A stretch of 64,000 nt of DNA from Mytilinidion resinicola (Eukaryota; Ascomycota; Dothideomycetes; Mytilinidiales; Mytilinidiaceae), in the NCBI RefSeq assembly GCF_010093595.1, contig NW_022985444.1, positions 1,859,539 to 1,923,538 on the forward strand, in the 5' to 3' direction. Positions within the stretch are counted from its first letter, which is position 1, and each line of letters begins with the position of its first letter. This document shows, one piece after another, positions 43,894-55,573 of the stretch. Made by a program: the position numbers and the translations under genes. The notes beneath the pieces are model-generated. The model did no database searches, was not told where the DNA came from, and worked only from the letters and a program-made list of their open reading frames with translations.

Positions 43894-44494
43894 CTACATG
43901 TACATCTTGAGAACCTCCTCGGCGCGCCTGAAAGCGTTTGCCACGACCTTGCGCATGCCATCCGACATGGGATATGGACCGACCTCCTGCTCAGTGACCC
44001 ACGCACTCTCCGAATGTTCCTCCGGATTCATGATTACCTCGCTTCCAGACACTTCGACTAAAAAGTTGAGCTGGTAGCTGGATTTCTCTTCAGTCACCTC
44101 CGTCCCGTCGGCCTGCTTTGTCACCTTTTCCAGCGTATACTCGAAAGGCTCGAACTCGGCAACAATGCGGGGCGATCTGTAGTCCAGTCTCTCCATGCAG
44201 TTCCCGTGCGACGGCATGCTGGATGGACATGTCTTCCTCATCGACCTTGCCACCGGGAAGCTCGAATAAGTTGGGGTAAGAGGTTTCGTGTGGGGCTCGC
44301 TTAAGAAGAAGTAGCTTCGGAGAACCTTCGGCGTGGGAGCTGTGAGGGTGTTAGTTCATTCACTAAAGTATCGATCCGTGAAGGATATCACGATGAACGT
44401 ACCTCGGATGAAGAACTGCTGCTCCTACGACCACCTTGTCGTACCGTCTACCAGACAGGGAGACGTGTGTCTGGCGGAACTCTTCGCGCGACAT
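43894..44494 (-). pseudogene. Nudix hydrolase, frameshifted (two exons)
   Basis: Pyrophosphohydrolase family. Exon 1 is 44494-44403 (MSREEFRQTHVSLSGRRYDKVVVGAAVLHP) and exon 2 starts at 44339 after a 63-bp intron, giving SHAEGSPKLLLLKRAPHETSYPNLFELPGGKVDEED then the Nudix-box helix AVARELHGETGL. The canonical pattern R-E-L-x-E-E-T-G has G in place of the first E, and the G-to-E spacing is one residue longer, so catalysis is doubtful. After LQIA the frame breaks at a run of four C (plus-strand GGGG 44169-44172): one fewer base restores ARIVAEFEPFEYTLEKV, NFLVEVSG, PEEHSESAWVTEQEV and the end at 43894. The 1-bp insertion could be real or a homopolymer error. A possible upstream start at 44567 is in another frame. 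Confidence 0.75.
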
Positions 44495-45049
44495 GGAGAG
44501 GCTTGGGGAGGAAATCGACGGGATAGGGAGGTGTTTGGGGCGCGGTCGTGTTAGTGGTTTCGGCCATGACGTGGAACTGTGAGAGAGTGCTTGAGGTGTT
44601 TGTTGACTGTACAGCTTTTTGGCGGAACTTGTGTGGCTTAAACGTCTCAGAGCTGAGAAGGAGAAATGAGCAAAGTAGTTAGGTGGCGTTGTTGGGTGCG
44701 TTGGAAGGTTGGATGGTATGGGCAAGGTTGAGGTGAAGAAAGTTTGTCTTCTGGACCAGAGGTTTCCAAGAGGTTTCCAACCTTGGTTGAGTGCGACTGC
44801 CAAGTGACCCACGTGGCCATTTATTTCAACCTATTGCGATATTGCGTACCAGAACCTATCACAGAAATGTTTTCCAACTATCTATCACTCAGCGATTGAA
44901 CACACGAAAGTGTTGGTGAGCTATTGGTATACTAGTGCGTTCAGCATACCAGACCAGACATATCCTCCGAACTACCACACACTTCTTCGCAAAACTCCCG
45001 AAACCCGGCCATGCTTGCCCTCCCCCAGCCACCGCAACGTTCCTCCCAC
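44495..45049. other. Intergenic; no gene seen
   Basis: Only frames that are antisense or shifted shadows of the flanking genes; nothing else found. Confidence 0.5.
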
Positions 45050-45710
45050 TCAAAACACCGCTTTCACGCTCCTCACACCCTCAACGATACAATCATCATC
45101 AGCCTCATATTTCAGTCCCCCCCACACCGTCCCCTCTTCCCACATATCTTCCATCTTGACCACTTGCATCGGCTCCATCTTCACGTCCACATCCACGTCC
45201 ACCCCCCCAAGCTCCACTTTCACCCCTACCTCCCCATTCTCCACCTTCACGTCTTTTTCAACCTTGATCTCTCCCTTAATCTCTCTCTTCACTCCCATCC
45301 CCTCCCCATCCCCCTCCCCCTTCACCCTCTTCCCCACTACCGCAAGCACCTCCTCATCATCCTCCCCATCCCCTGTATCCCCTCCCACCCCACCCTTCCC
45401 CTTCCCCCCTTTCTCAGCCCCCCGTTTCCGCTTTTCCGCCTGCTTTTGAGACGCACCGAGGCCAGCACGCTCCATCTGCGTCTTGAAGCGCGAGTATCGC
45501 ATGCGCGCGGCGTGGGGGTTTTGGATGGCGTTGTCGGCGGCGACGCGTTTCCAGTCGATCTAGGGAGGTTAGTATGGCTGATTGAAGGGGAGGAGGGGAG
45601 GAGGAGAGGGGAGAGGGTAATGGGGAGAGGTGGAAAGGGCGTACGTGTTTGAGCTCCAGCTGCTTGAGGATGGAGTAGCAGAGGGCGACGAGTTGCTTGT
45701 CTGTTGGCAT
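45050..45710 (-). CDS. Myb-like DNA-binding protein with a dense SUMO-acceptor motif array (two exons)
   Basis: Probable nuclear protein of the fungal Myb-like (Myb_DNA-bind_8 type) family. Exon 1 is 45710-45645 and exon 2 is 45559-45050, with an 85-bp intron (GTACGC..CTAG, ACTAAC branch-like); the product is 191 aa. The splice completes one small helical domain: DKQLVALCYSILKQLELKH-IDWKRVAADNAIQ and ARMRYSRFKTQMER (residues ~4-53). It is followed by a basic, nuclear-localisation-like KRKRGAEKGGKGK and an acidic DTGDGEDDEEV stretch. Residues ~101-174 hold nine psi-K-x-E motifs (VKGE, VKRE, IKGE, IKVE, VKVE, VKVE, VKME, VKME, LKYE), the consensus for SUMO attachment. DNA binding is inferred from family; sumoylation from motifs alone. 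Confidence 0.82.
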
Positions 45711-46255
45711 GGTGGCGGTGGGTGGGTGAGCTAGAGCAGGTCCGTAAGGTTTGAGAGATAGTAGGAACGGCCTCGTGAAGGAGTAAGTGGTGATGGATTG
45801 GTAGGATGCGGATGTGTGAGTTGGAAGCTACGTTTCTTATCATGGGTATCATGTTGGTAAACTATCGCATACGTCAAACTAGTTCTTTGGGCGTTGCGAG
45901 ATGCGATGTTGTCATGCCAATCAACAGTCTTTCAGCGTTAAAAGATGAGGAGGAGGTAGCAAGCATATCAGTCAAAGCCAGCCCGGAGGTCTGCGGAGGA
46001 GCAAACTAGTTAGCTGCTTTCATGGCTTTGAACACTGAGAAGCTACAACGTTTTTAACGATGCAGCAAACGAGAGGATGTTGCTGTTTCTTTCAGATAAA
46101 TGGGCTGATGCATGCTCGGAAGATGTGTTGTTCAGTAGGATCCTATTCGATCATTTTGCGTCTCTACCATCCTCAGCATCATCAAATTCTCTGGAAACCT
46201 ACCATACACATCGTATAATCACCTGTTCATCTCGACTCCTCTCTATTCATTAAAC
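45711..46255. other. Intergenic; no gene seen
   Basis: Nothing recognised; the last ~100 bases could be a leader of the small ORF at 46256. Confidence 0.45.
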
Positions 46256-46486
46256 ATGCCTTCCAGCTCCTCCAGCTCCTCCAGCTTACCCAGTTCAACA
46301 TCCACCTCGAAGACCTCTACTCGTATGACGCCGCGCCTCTACCCCACAACCCTACTCGACTACTTCATCGAACGCTCGGAACGCGAAACCGCCCTAGCAG
46401 AGAAAAAGAGCGCGGAGAATGAGTACTGGGAAACCTTGAAGCAGGATTTGCGACGGATTGCGGAGTCGGGCACGGCGGAAACATGA
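46256..46486 (+). CDS. Small Ser-rich hypothetical protein
   Basis: A 76-codon frame: Ser/Thr-rich N-terminus (eight Ser in a row) followed by LLDYFIERSERETALAEKKSAENEYWETLKQDLRRI, which would form an amphipathic, coiled-coil-like helix. The start context AAACATG after a CT-rich leader is acceptable. No family is recognised and no intron is needed. It could be a chance frame. Confidence 0.4.
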   Translation: MPSSSSSSSSLPSSTSTSKTSTRMTPRLYPTTLLDYFIERSERETALAEKKSAENEYWETLKQDLRRIAESGTAET

Positions 46487-47150
46487 TCGAGATGAGCTGC
46501 GTAACGCGATGAGGTCCGACGAAGGGCTGAAAGGGATGGTTGGGGGGGCCTGGCAGGTTCAGCGGGGGTAGTCAAAAGCGTGAAATGTGGGTCTAGGTTG
46601 GATTGGCGGGGTCTTTGATATCGCGGGGGAGTTTTTAGAAGGGGTTGGAGGACTCCATGCGGCGGTGAGGAGGTGTACGCAGTGACATACCTGAGCGCTA
46701 GAGGAGATTTGGATGCTTGGTTAGTTTCTATCGTGGAGCGTTGATATCTTGCACGGCTTTGAGGATGTGCTGGAGGGCTTCCTGCGGTGGTAAAAAGGTG
46801 TAAGCAAGCGAATATCCTAGCAGTGGTTCAATGTTGGACAAGGCACTAGTGCACAGCAAAGGGTGAAGGAATGAAAGTTACAATTTTATGATATTGAAAT
46901 CAGAGGCATGCTATCTGTGTATACCACTGTTCCACTGTCGGGGGTGGAAGCGTGGAATACATGAATGAGAAAATTCTTGTGCACACTGTTAAGATGACTG
47001 AAGCCCTCTAATTCATAGTGTATACAGTGATGCAATCGCAGGGCTTCTGTGATCCAAGTAAAATCGTAGAGGTAGAAGCACCTCGATTTGAGACAAGTAG
47101 ATGAGCCAGGACATGTCAGACAACGCCCAAGCCTCGCCAAAAGCCCATCT
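46487..47150. other. Intergenic; no gene seen
   Basis: No frame supported. Confidence 0.5.
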
Positions 47151-48635
47151 CTACCATCCGGTCTCTATCGCAATTTCGGGCGGGGTTTGGAGCCAGATCT
47201 GCTTGTCCAGCCTCGTTACCATTTCCGGACCAGCTTCGTGGGTGATCTGGAGTCTGTCCTTTTGTCCTGGTTGAGCACCTGGGTCATACCATAACGAATA
47301 GCTGTTTCGAGCAGCAAGGGGCCTCTCTGTATTCCAGTAGTACGTAATGCCCTCTCTCTGGGTGACGTACATCACTTTGCCTAGTTCAAGTAGCTTCAAG
47401 TGTGGTAGCGCCTTCAGCATCTGTAGCACCTGGACCCAATCTTTCGTACGCAACGTCACCTTCTCGAGTGATATATGTTCGAGTGTCGACGAGTAGGTGG
47501 TAAGAAGCTGCCCTAGCTCTTCATATGTGATGGGCCCGCGGAGTAGAGCGAGACTCCGGAGATGAGGGAAAGCCAGGCCTTTCACGATGTCACTGTAGAC
47601 GCTGGTCGCTTCGTTGTTGTTGGCGTAGAAGGAGAACTTCTCCACGTTGGGGCAGATGTCAGTGAAGCGATGAACCCACTTGAGAGATTTGGCTCTTGGC
47701 TGGCCGCGGCTGTAATGCTCTTCGACCGAGATAGTGAGAGTTTTGAGCGTGCTGAAACTGTGTCGCAGAGATTCGAAATGGGCATCGGAGATGGTTCGTG
47801 ATGGAATCAGTGTCTTGTTCGTCACTGCTGGGTTCTTCGGGATATTACGATCCAAGGAGAACGGTACTAGAATTTCCAAAGTCTTCAGCTTCTTGATACC
47901 GCTGCGTTCGATAGCGGAGAGAGTAGCGCAAACAATCCAAGCAGCATTCTCATGATAGGCCTTCTCTAGGTTGCCAGCTTCGCTGGACCAGTACGAGCGG
48001 GTTTTGATGTCAGACTCCGGATAGAATCCAATCGCTTGACGGACGCGTTCCATGCCCCACGGCAGCTTGTTGTAGATCGAATCATATTCGATGTGGGCAT
48101 CGGGTATCTGCGCGGGTACAATTGAGATTGTGTCGACAGCTGCGAGGCCGGAGAGCGCTGTTGCCAGCAGCTGTACGTCTTTGCTCTGCTTTCGTAGCGT
48201 ACGCTGCTCGTGCATCAAGCGAGCATGCGCTTTTCGACGCTGCTTCTTGACTCTCTGCATATCCTTCTCGGCGTCCGCATCCTTCCAGAAGCGGTACACG
48301 TCGTCCTTCTCTTTGTCCAATGGCAGCCCGTTCACCTTGTCCAAGGTCTGAGACGGGAAGCTGGCAGCGCTGATACATAGATGGCGTATGCAAGAGCCGA
48401 ATAGCTTCTTGTTCGCGCCGAAAGTCGCGCTAGTTGCGAAATCGATGAGAGACTGGAGGCTGTCGACCGTAAACATGATTTTGGTTTCCCTGAAATGCTT
48501 CACCGCAAACTGGTGATAGGTCTTCTCCTTTAGCTCTCTGCATGTGGCACGCAGGTTAACAACATCTCTCTTTCCCAAGGACTGGCAGACGCTGTCAACG
48601 AGCTCTTCCGGGAGAGACAATACTGTGGTAGCCAT
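47151..48635 (-). CDS. F-box protein, intronless
   Basis: Likely substrate adaptor of an SCF ubiquitin ligase. The single 494-aa frame begins MATTVLSLPEELVDSVCQSLGKRDVVNLRATCRELKE, a clear F-box (LP-x-E-L..I/V-x-x-x-L..D-x-x-N-L-R-x-x-C-R). The rest resembles the fungal F-box/LRR-like proteins with irregular leucine-rich stretches: IKKLKTLEILVPFSL, FSTLKTLTISVEE, CPNVEKFSFY, FPHLRSLALLRGPIT, STLEHISLEKVTL and LPHLKLLELGKVMYV. A basic helix (RVKKQRRKAHARL) lies near residue 130. The substrate is unknown. Start is the first Met and puts the F-box at the N-terminus as usual. Confidence 0.9.
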   Translation of the reverse strand: MATTVLSLPEELVDSVCQSLGKRDVVNLRATCRELKEKTYHQFAVKHFRETKIMFTVDSLQSLIDFATSATFGANKKLFGSCIRHLCISAASFPSQTLDKVNGLPLDKEKDDVYRFWKDADAEKDMQRVKKQRRKAHARLMHEQRTLRKQSKDVQLLATALSGLAAVDTISIVPAQIPDAHIEYDSIYNKLPWGMERVRQAIGFYPESDIKTRSYWSSEAGNLEKAYHENAAWIVCATLSAIERSGIKKLKTLEILVPFSLDRNIPKNPAVTNKTLIPSRTISDAHFESLRHSFSTLKTLTISVEEHYSRGQPRAKSLKWVHRFTDICPNVEKFSFYANNNEATSVYSDIVKGLAFPHLRSLALLRGPITYEELGQLLTTYSSTLEHISLEKVTLRTKDWVQVLQMLKALPHLKLLELGKVMYVTQREGITYYWNTERPLAARNSYSLWYDPGAQPGQKDRLQITHEAGPEMVTRLDKQIWLQTPPEIAIETGW

Positions 48636-49600
48636 AATCGCAGATGAAACGCTGCTGGCGGTGAGAGGATGAATGCAGCGATGAGAGGATGAATGCAGCT
48701 GTCAAGAGGCCTTGGACATGTGGAGGGAGGTGGGAGAAGGAAGAAACGCCGCCTTCGACTCACAGATGTCGAAGGTGAGGTTGAGTCAAGCTTTACAGGT
48801 GTGTTGTTCCTTCCACGGAAGGTTCGCGTGGCCGCAAGGCAGCAGCAGCTCGCTAGAATAATGTGGGGCTAGCGTGGGGCTGGCAGTGTGGCTGCAGTGG
48901 CAGTGCGCAGATCAGCTGATATGGACTTTTCCAAAAGCATGGCGCCATCAGTGCCTGAAGATACAATAGTCTGCCACTGTCGGGAGCGCTTCGTGATGTT
49001 TTCGCAAAGTTGAATGAGATACATATCGAATGGTTTGACGAGTCTCATACTGACTGGGGCCACCACAGACGGTGTCATCGTACGGACACTACTCAGACTG
49101 TCAAGCGATGACGGCTAGCTTCTTCAAACCTTGAACTCATCTGTAGAAGCTATCCGGTCACACGTGTGTACAGCGGTTTGGCGTCGTTTGAAGACCTTCG
49201 TACCATTTTCAGGATGCCTAAATCAACTGACTTGATTGGTCTAACACGTCTTCAGGATACCACAGACGACGCCGTCAAGCTTGCAAAGCTATCCGATTTT
49301 GAAGCTTTTAATCTGCAGGCTGGAAGCCTATGCCTTCTCATTCAACTCTAATTCGTTACTCGACGTTTCTTTGAAGGTGTTTTGCTTGCAGGATAGCAGT
49401 ACGATTCTATTGACCTTTCTTCGCACCTTGCTGCGTGTGACATCTTGCCTCGATTCCATGTGCATGCCTGGGGCATCTCAAACGCCGGCATCGATCTGGA
49501 AAAGTTATACGATTTCACGGCGTCTGACATATGGGCTCCGGACTTTCATATCTTGATCCCATTGCACTGACTTGCTCAAGGTCACTCAGACGGCACTAAA
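48636..49600. other. Intergenic; left fringe of the satellite array
   Basis: No gene is supported. Towards 49.2-49.6 kb, phrases like those of the tandem array appear but are too diverged to phase. Confidence 0.45.
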
Positions 49601-52600
49601 TACCTAGAAAAGCAGTACGAACCCAACCGCACCTGATTGCCATCTAAACTTACGAGGTACTTCTAACCGGATCATTGACATGGAAGAGCACCTCGATTGA
49701 ATGTGTCTAGAATTCGGTCTGGAATTTCCTACATCCTTCCCCGGTTGCGTTCTACCTGATGAGGGACTCCCCGCGACGTCATCTGTCTGAAAGGCCAACA
49801 AGAATCGAGCCTGTTCAACTTCAAGCCTCTGGGCCGTTACATTTTATCGCGATTCGACTTGAGCTAGCAAAGGCTCTCTAGCAGCGTCACCTACGTGCAA
49901 AAGGACTGAACTTTCAGGCTTTCCGATCCGAAACCCGCAAATCGGTACGTCTGCGTTTGAATTTCAGGCCTATTTAAGGTCTCTCAAGCGCAAACAGCTA
50001 CCTGGCAAAATTCTACATTATCATGGAATCCAATTTACACTCTCCAACTCGTGGCATCACCTCCTGTTAGCTCTTGAATTCATGGGCCACCTCCTACATC
50101 ATCAGCAGTGTAGAAACCTGCTTCATTCTCATCCCATCCAATATACGCTCTCGAGTTTGATACATTGCCTAGCGATCTGGCATCACCCTAAGGGGCACCA
50201 CTTGCACCGGCACCAAGCCGGAAAGATACCGCGGAACAGCGTGTTCAAGTTACGACCTGCAAGCTTTGATATCTACTTATATTTTTGAACATTACTCGAG
50301 GGCCTCCAAACACCGCTCCCTACCGGGAGAAGTGCTAAGTTCTCACGACTTCAAATTCGCATCCTCGAGCTCGTGACATCACTTCCCGATTGCTCTTGAA
50401 TCGCCAGAGCACCTCCAACGCTGCTGAACACACGGAAAAGCACTGGAACCTGACACTCTTCACTTTACGGGACGCCGTCTGGTACATCCCCTGGAGATTT
50501 TCATGGCCCTAAGGCGGACTTCTTACACCGCTAACGTCTTGGAAAATCGATAGATTCTCACACTTTCTGATTTAGGGGACGAAGCGAGTGAACTTCGTCC
50601 ATGGTATTTTTGCATGCTTGAAAACCTTCAGGCGCCGGTGCATACGTGGAAAAGTGCTAAAATTTCGCATATTCAACATAAGGGGTACCGCTTGTAACAT
50701 TCGTTCGCGACTTTTACACCTACCCGAAGGCACTCAGACGTCGCTGCACACCTTAAAAAGGACTGCAATCGACTCGCATCTTTTCACGATATTCACACAT
50801 CGCTAGGCCACCTCCAACGATGCTAAGAGACTCCAAGAACCTTCCAGTCGCAGCCTTTGCGATCTACGGCTTTAGTTCTTGACCTGCCATGGGATCGACA
50901 CGTAGCTGGACCACCTCTGACGCTGCTACGGTAGTGGAAAGGTACTGCATTTCCACCCTTTCCAATATTCACCTGAGGGCTTTTGACATCGTAGCACGCG
51001 TTTTCCTCCACATCCAGACCACCTCACGCGCCGCTATCCACGCTGCAAAACCCTTCACCTACATGCCCTCCAGTTCACGCTGTCGAATCGCTTACATCAC
51101 GTGTGTCTCCACTCGCCCTTGTGGAGGGCTTCGGACGCCGCTATCATGCTGCCAGATCGCTTGAACGTGCGACTCAAATTCAACAGACGAACGCTTTCGG
51201 TAGCTAGAAGTACTGCAATTTCACACTTACCAATTTACGATCTCTGGCCTTTTACATCATGGGTAGATTGTTCTCGAACCCAGGGAGCCACTCGCACACC
51301 GCTATTCACCCAGAAAAGCAGTCAGATTGACCCCCTTCCAATTCACAGTCCTGAAACCTTTACATCACGCGTAGCTCTCCGTCGACCCTATGGATCCACT
51401 CAGGCGGCGCTATCGCACGTGCAAACCACTTGTGCATACATCGCGAAACCAAACGTCCAACGTTCTATGTAGCGATTGATAGCGAAAACACAAAGCTTCC
51501 GATTCACAGCCTCGAATCTTTGAAATCATGTGTACATCACACTCGAGGCCATAGGGCCACTCAGACGCCGTCACCATGGTGTCAAGCCGTTAGAGCGCAC
51601 GTCTTCGAATGGCGAACCGAACAATTTTACGAGCAACAGGCGACAAAATCACACCCCTTCCGATTCATGGCCTCGGATCCTTTGCATCGTGTTTGAAACG
51701 CGGTCGAGGTCACGGGCAACCCCAAACACAGCTATCGCGCATGCAGAGTACACATTCACAGCTCCCAAGGTAAGCACTGGGGCGTTTTCGGTAGCAACGG
51801 GTAGTAAAATCACACCCCTTTCAACTCACGACCTCGAATCCTTGACATCGTGCCCAAATCGTGCTCCAGGTCACGGGGTACCACAGACACCGTCATCGCG
51901 CATTCAAAACACACCTTTGTAGCTTTTAGAATGAACATAGGAGCATTTCTAGCAGCTAAGGGTACCAAAATCACACCCCTTTCAATTTACAACCTTAATC
52001 CCTTAACATCATGCTTACTTCGTGCTTCAAGCTACGGGGCACCACAGACACCGGTAACACACGTGCAGAACGCGTACACACAGGTTTCGAAGTAGTGACT
52101 GAAGCATTTCCTCCCTGGAAAGCGATCCAATCATGCCCCGTCAGATTTAAGGCCTCCGGCCATTTACATCGTGTATAAATCGGGCTGAACCTCACGAGAC
52201 ACCACAGACGCCGCTATTACACGTACAAAACGCACGTCTATGTTCCTCAGAATCAACAGCGGGCCGTTTTCGTCATGGGAGAGCACTCAGATGGCGGCCC
52301 CTCTGATCTTCGGCCTCGAATTCTTGACATCCTGTTCAGATCGAGCTCGACCTTACGAGACACCTCAAACGCCGTCAGGGGACGTGCAAGATGCTTATCA
52401 CACGTCTGGAGACGAAGAGATGGGCCGTTTCAGTAGCTGGGGATCATTCCAATTGCACGCCCTCTCATTCACGGTCTTTAGTCCTTGACATCGTGTTCGC
52501 ATCGGGCCGGACCCTACGAGAAACCTCAAACAGGCTCGGCCTCACAAGGCACCTCAAACGCTATCAACTACCTGTTGAAGCTGTGTCTTCACATATTATC

Positions 52601-55500
52601 CAATTTCTTGTCGCAAGCTCTTGACATCGTGTTCAGATTTCGTTGGGCCTCACGAGGCACCTCAAACACCGGCAGGACACGTGCAGATCTCACACCCACA
52701 TGGCTTAATATCAAGAGTGGAGTGGGTTTAGTAGCTCGAAAGCATTCCCACTGCAATCTATCAAGTCTAGGGCCTCGAGACTTTGACATCATGCTCGAAT
52801 TGGGCTCGACCTCACGAGCTACCTCATACGCCGTTAAGTAGCTGTCAAAAACCTACATTCACACCACTTTCAATTTACAGCGTCGAAATTTTTACATCCT
52901 GCTCCTACAGCACCCAAGGTCACGGGGCACCTCCAACGCCGTTAAGACACGCGCAAAACACAAACTCGTGGTGTAAAATCGAGAGTACCGCATTTTTCGC
53001 TAGCTGGAAAGCACTTCCATTGGAGCCCCTCCCATCTTCGGCCTCGAAACTCTGACATCGTGTACGAATCGGGCTGAGACTCACAGGACACCTCAAACAC
53101 CGCCAAATGCCTAAAAAAAACTCCCCGTTTACGCCCCTATTAATATACGACCTACGGTTCTTGACATCGTGTTCAAATCGGGCTCGACCTCACGAGACAC
53201 CTCAAACACCATCAACCGCCTGTCAAACCCTTCCAATTACAGCCCCGCCAATCTACGGCCTCCATTCTTTAACATCATGCTCAAATCAGGATCCATCTCA
53301 CGTGGCGCCCTAGACGCTGTCAACTACTTGTCAAATCCCTCTGTTTACACTCCTTTCGGTTCACGGCCTCGAGTTTTTAACATCGTGTTCGAATCGGGCT
53401 CGACCTCATAAGGCGCCTCCAACGCCGTCAACCACCTGTCAACCACTTCCGTTTACACCACTTTCAACTTACAGCTTCGGAAATTTGACATCATATTCTC
53501 AATGTGGTCAATCGTGCAAGGTACCTCAAATACCGTCAGCTACCTGTCGACTCGCTCCTTTCACACCCCTTTCAATATACAGCCTACAGCCCTTTACATC
53601 GTGTTCAAAATGGGTTCGACCTCACGAGAGACCTCAAACACCGCCAACGAGATGCCAAACCCCTCCGGTCATACCCCTTTCAATTCACGCCCTCGGATCT
53701 TTGACATCACGTATCCAGCTATTAAAACCTCGCCAAGTCACTCAGACGCTATCAACCACCCGCCAAAACCCTCAGATCTCACTGCCTCCAATTCACAATC
53801 TCAGATCCTTGACATCCTGTTCAGATTGCGCTGGGCCTCACGAGGCGCCTCAAACGGCGTCAACCCACGAGCAGATTGCATGCTTACACGGTTTGAAATC
53901 AATGAGAGAGCGTTCTCATAGCTCCGTGTATACATATCGAGACGCTTTCCAATTCATAGTCTTAAAATCTTAACATTATGCTCGAATCGAGTTAAACCTC
54001 ACAGGACGCCTCAAACACCGCCAGCCACACGTCAAAAGCCTCGAAGTACACCCCTTCTAATAAACACTCTCAGATTCTTAACATCACGGACATCACATCT
54101 CCGCCCTTAGGAGACACCTCAGTTGGTGTCAACACAAGTGCAGAACGCATATTCGCACCGCATTTCCATTGCTTTCTGCACACAAATTCAAACAGCTTCC
54201 AATTCCCGCTCTGAGATCCTTGACATTACATCCCCAATATGTATACTCCCATGAACCACCCCAAACGCCGTCAAACTCCTGTCAAAGCTCTCTTATCCCA
54301 CCCGTTTGAATTCCCACTGTCAGCACTTTCACATCGCGTCCCTAACATTCACACCCTCATGAGCCACCTCAGACGGCGTCATCACACGTGAAAAGTGCAG
54401 AGTTACATGGCTCAGAATCGACAACAGTGCATTTTCATATCTCCAGTTATCGAAATTCAGACACCTTCCAATTCCCACCCCTACGTCTTTGACATCATGT
54501 CCCCAACATTCAGACCCTCCCGAGCCACCTCAGACGGCGTCATCACGCGTGCAAACCAGACGCTTACACGGTGCGAAGTCGAGAGTAGCGCACTTTCATA
54601 GCTCCATCCTAATATGCACCCTCAGGACTTTGACATCATGTACTGGACATTCACACCCTGACGAAGCCACTCAAACAGCGCTGAACACCCTTCAAACACC
54701 CCGAATAGCCCTCCTTCCAATACACATCCTTAGAACTTTGACATCCTATAAAAATAGCGCTTAAGGCCACGAGGCACCTCAGACGGTGTCAACACGCGTG
54801 CAAATCACACGCCTATACGTCGCAAAGTCGAAAGTAGCGCATTCTTATAGCTCCATTCCAATTCCCACACCCAAATTTGTGACATCACGTGTTGACGTTT
54901 TTGAGCCTTATGAGACACCTCAAACACACCGCCAAACACATGTTAAAACACTGCAATAGCACCCCTTTCAATATGAAGCCTTGAAACTTTGACATCACGT
55001 GCTGGACACTCACACCCTAACGAAGCCACTCAAACAGCGCCAAACACCTCCCCAAAAAACCCCCAACTCCACCCTCTCCAATATCCACCCCCGGAACTTT
55101 GACATCCCGTACAAATCGCGCTCAAGGTCACGGGGCACCTCAGACGGCGTCGAAACGCGTGCAAACCCCACACCTGCACCCTGCGAAGTCAAGAGCAGTG
55201 CATTTTCAAGCGTCTATATGTAGCAATCGAAACACTATCCAATTCAGCGCTCCCAGAACTTTGACATCACGTGCTTGACATTCACACCCCCCATGAAGCC
55301 ACTCAAACACGGCCAAACACGTGTCAAACCCCCCCAGTAACACCCCTTTCAATATAGGACCTGCAGTCCTTTACATCATGTCCAAATCGGGATGAACCTC
55401 ACGAGACACCTCAAACACCGCCATCACGTGCGCAAACCACCACATGATACACATCAATATCAACAGCACAGCATTTCATTGACTAACTTTTCTGCTACCT
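49600..55500. repeat. Large diverged satellite array, mixed ~108-bp and ~161-bp units
   Basis: The landmark TTGACATCrTGTTCrAATCG followed by CCTCACGAGrCACCTCAAAC recurs across the region. From 51843 landmark-to-landmark spacing is close to 160-161 bp (52005, 52165, 52325, 52485, 52783) or close to 108 bp (52783-52893; 53054, 53162, 53270, 53378, 53487, 53594, 53701, 53810). The long form adds ~53 bp containing ACACGTGCAAA and GAGAGTAGCGCATTTTCATAG. Units left of ~51 kb are badly degraded and those from ~52 to 55.4 kb are more alike. 108 is a multiple of three, so chance frames up to ~160 codons appear; I do not regard them as genes. Confidence 0.9.
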
Positions 55501-55573
55501 AACCGCGCCGAAGCGCCCCAGCACCGACACCCACCCACCAAAACCGCCCCAGAACAGGGCCAAATTACGCCAG

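Noticed and set aside
53485..53973. 162-codon frame (and similar ones) inside the satellite
   Set aside because: A 108-bp unit is a multiple of three and leaves frames open; peptides merely repeat the DNA period and break at 161-bp units.
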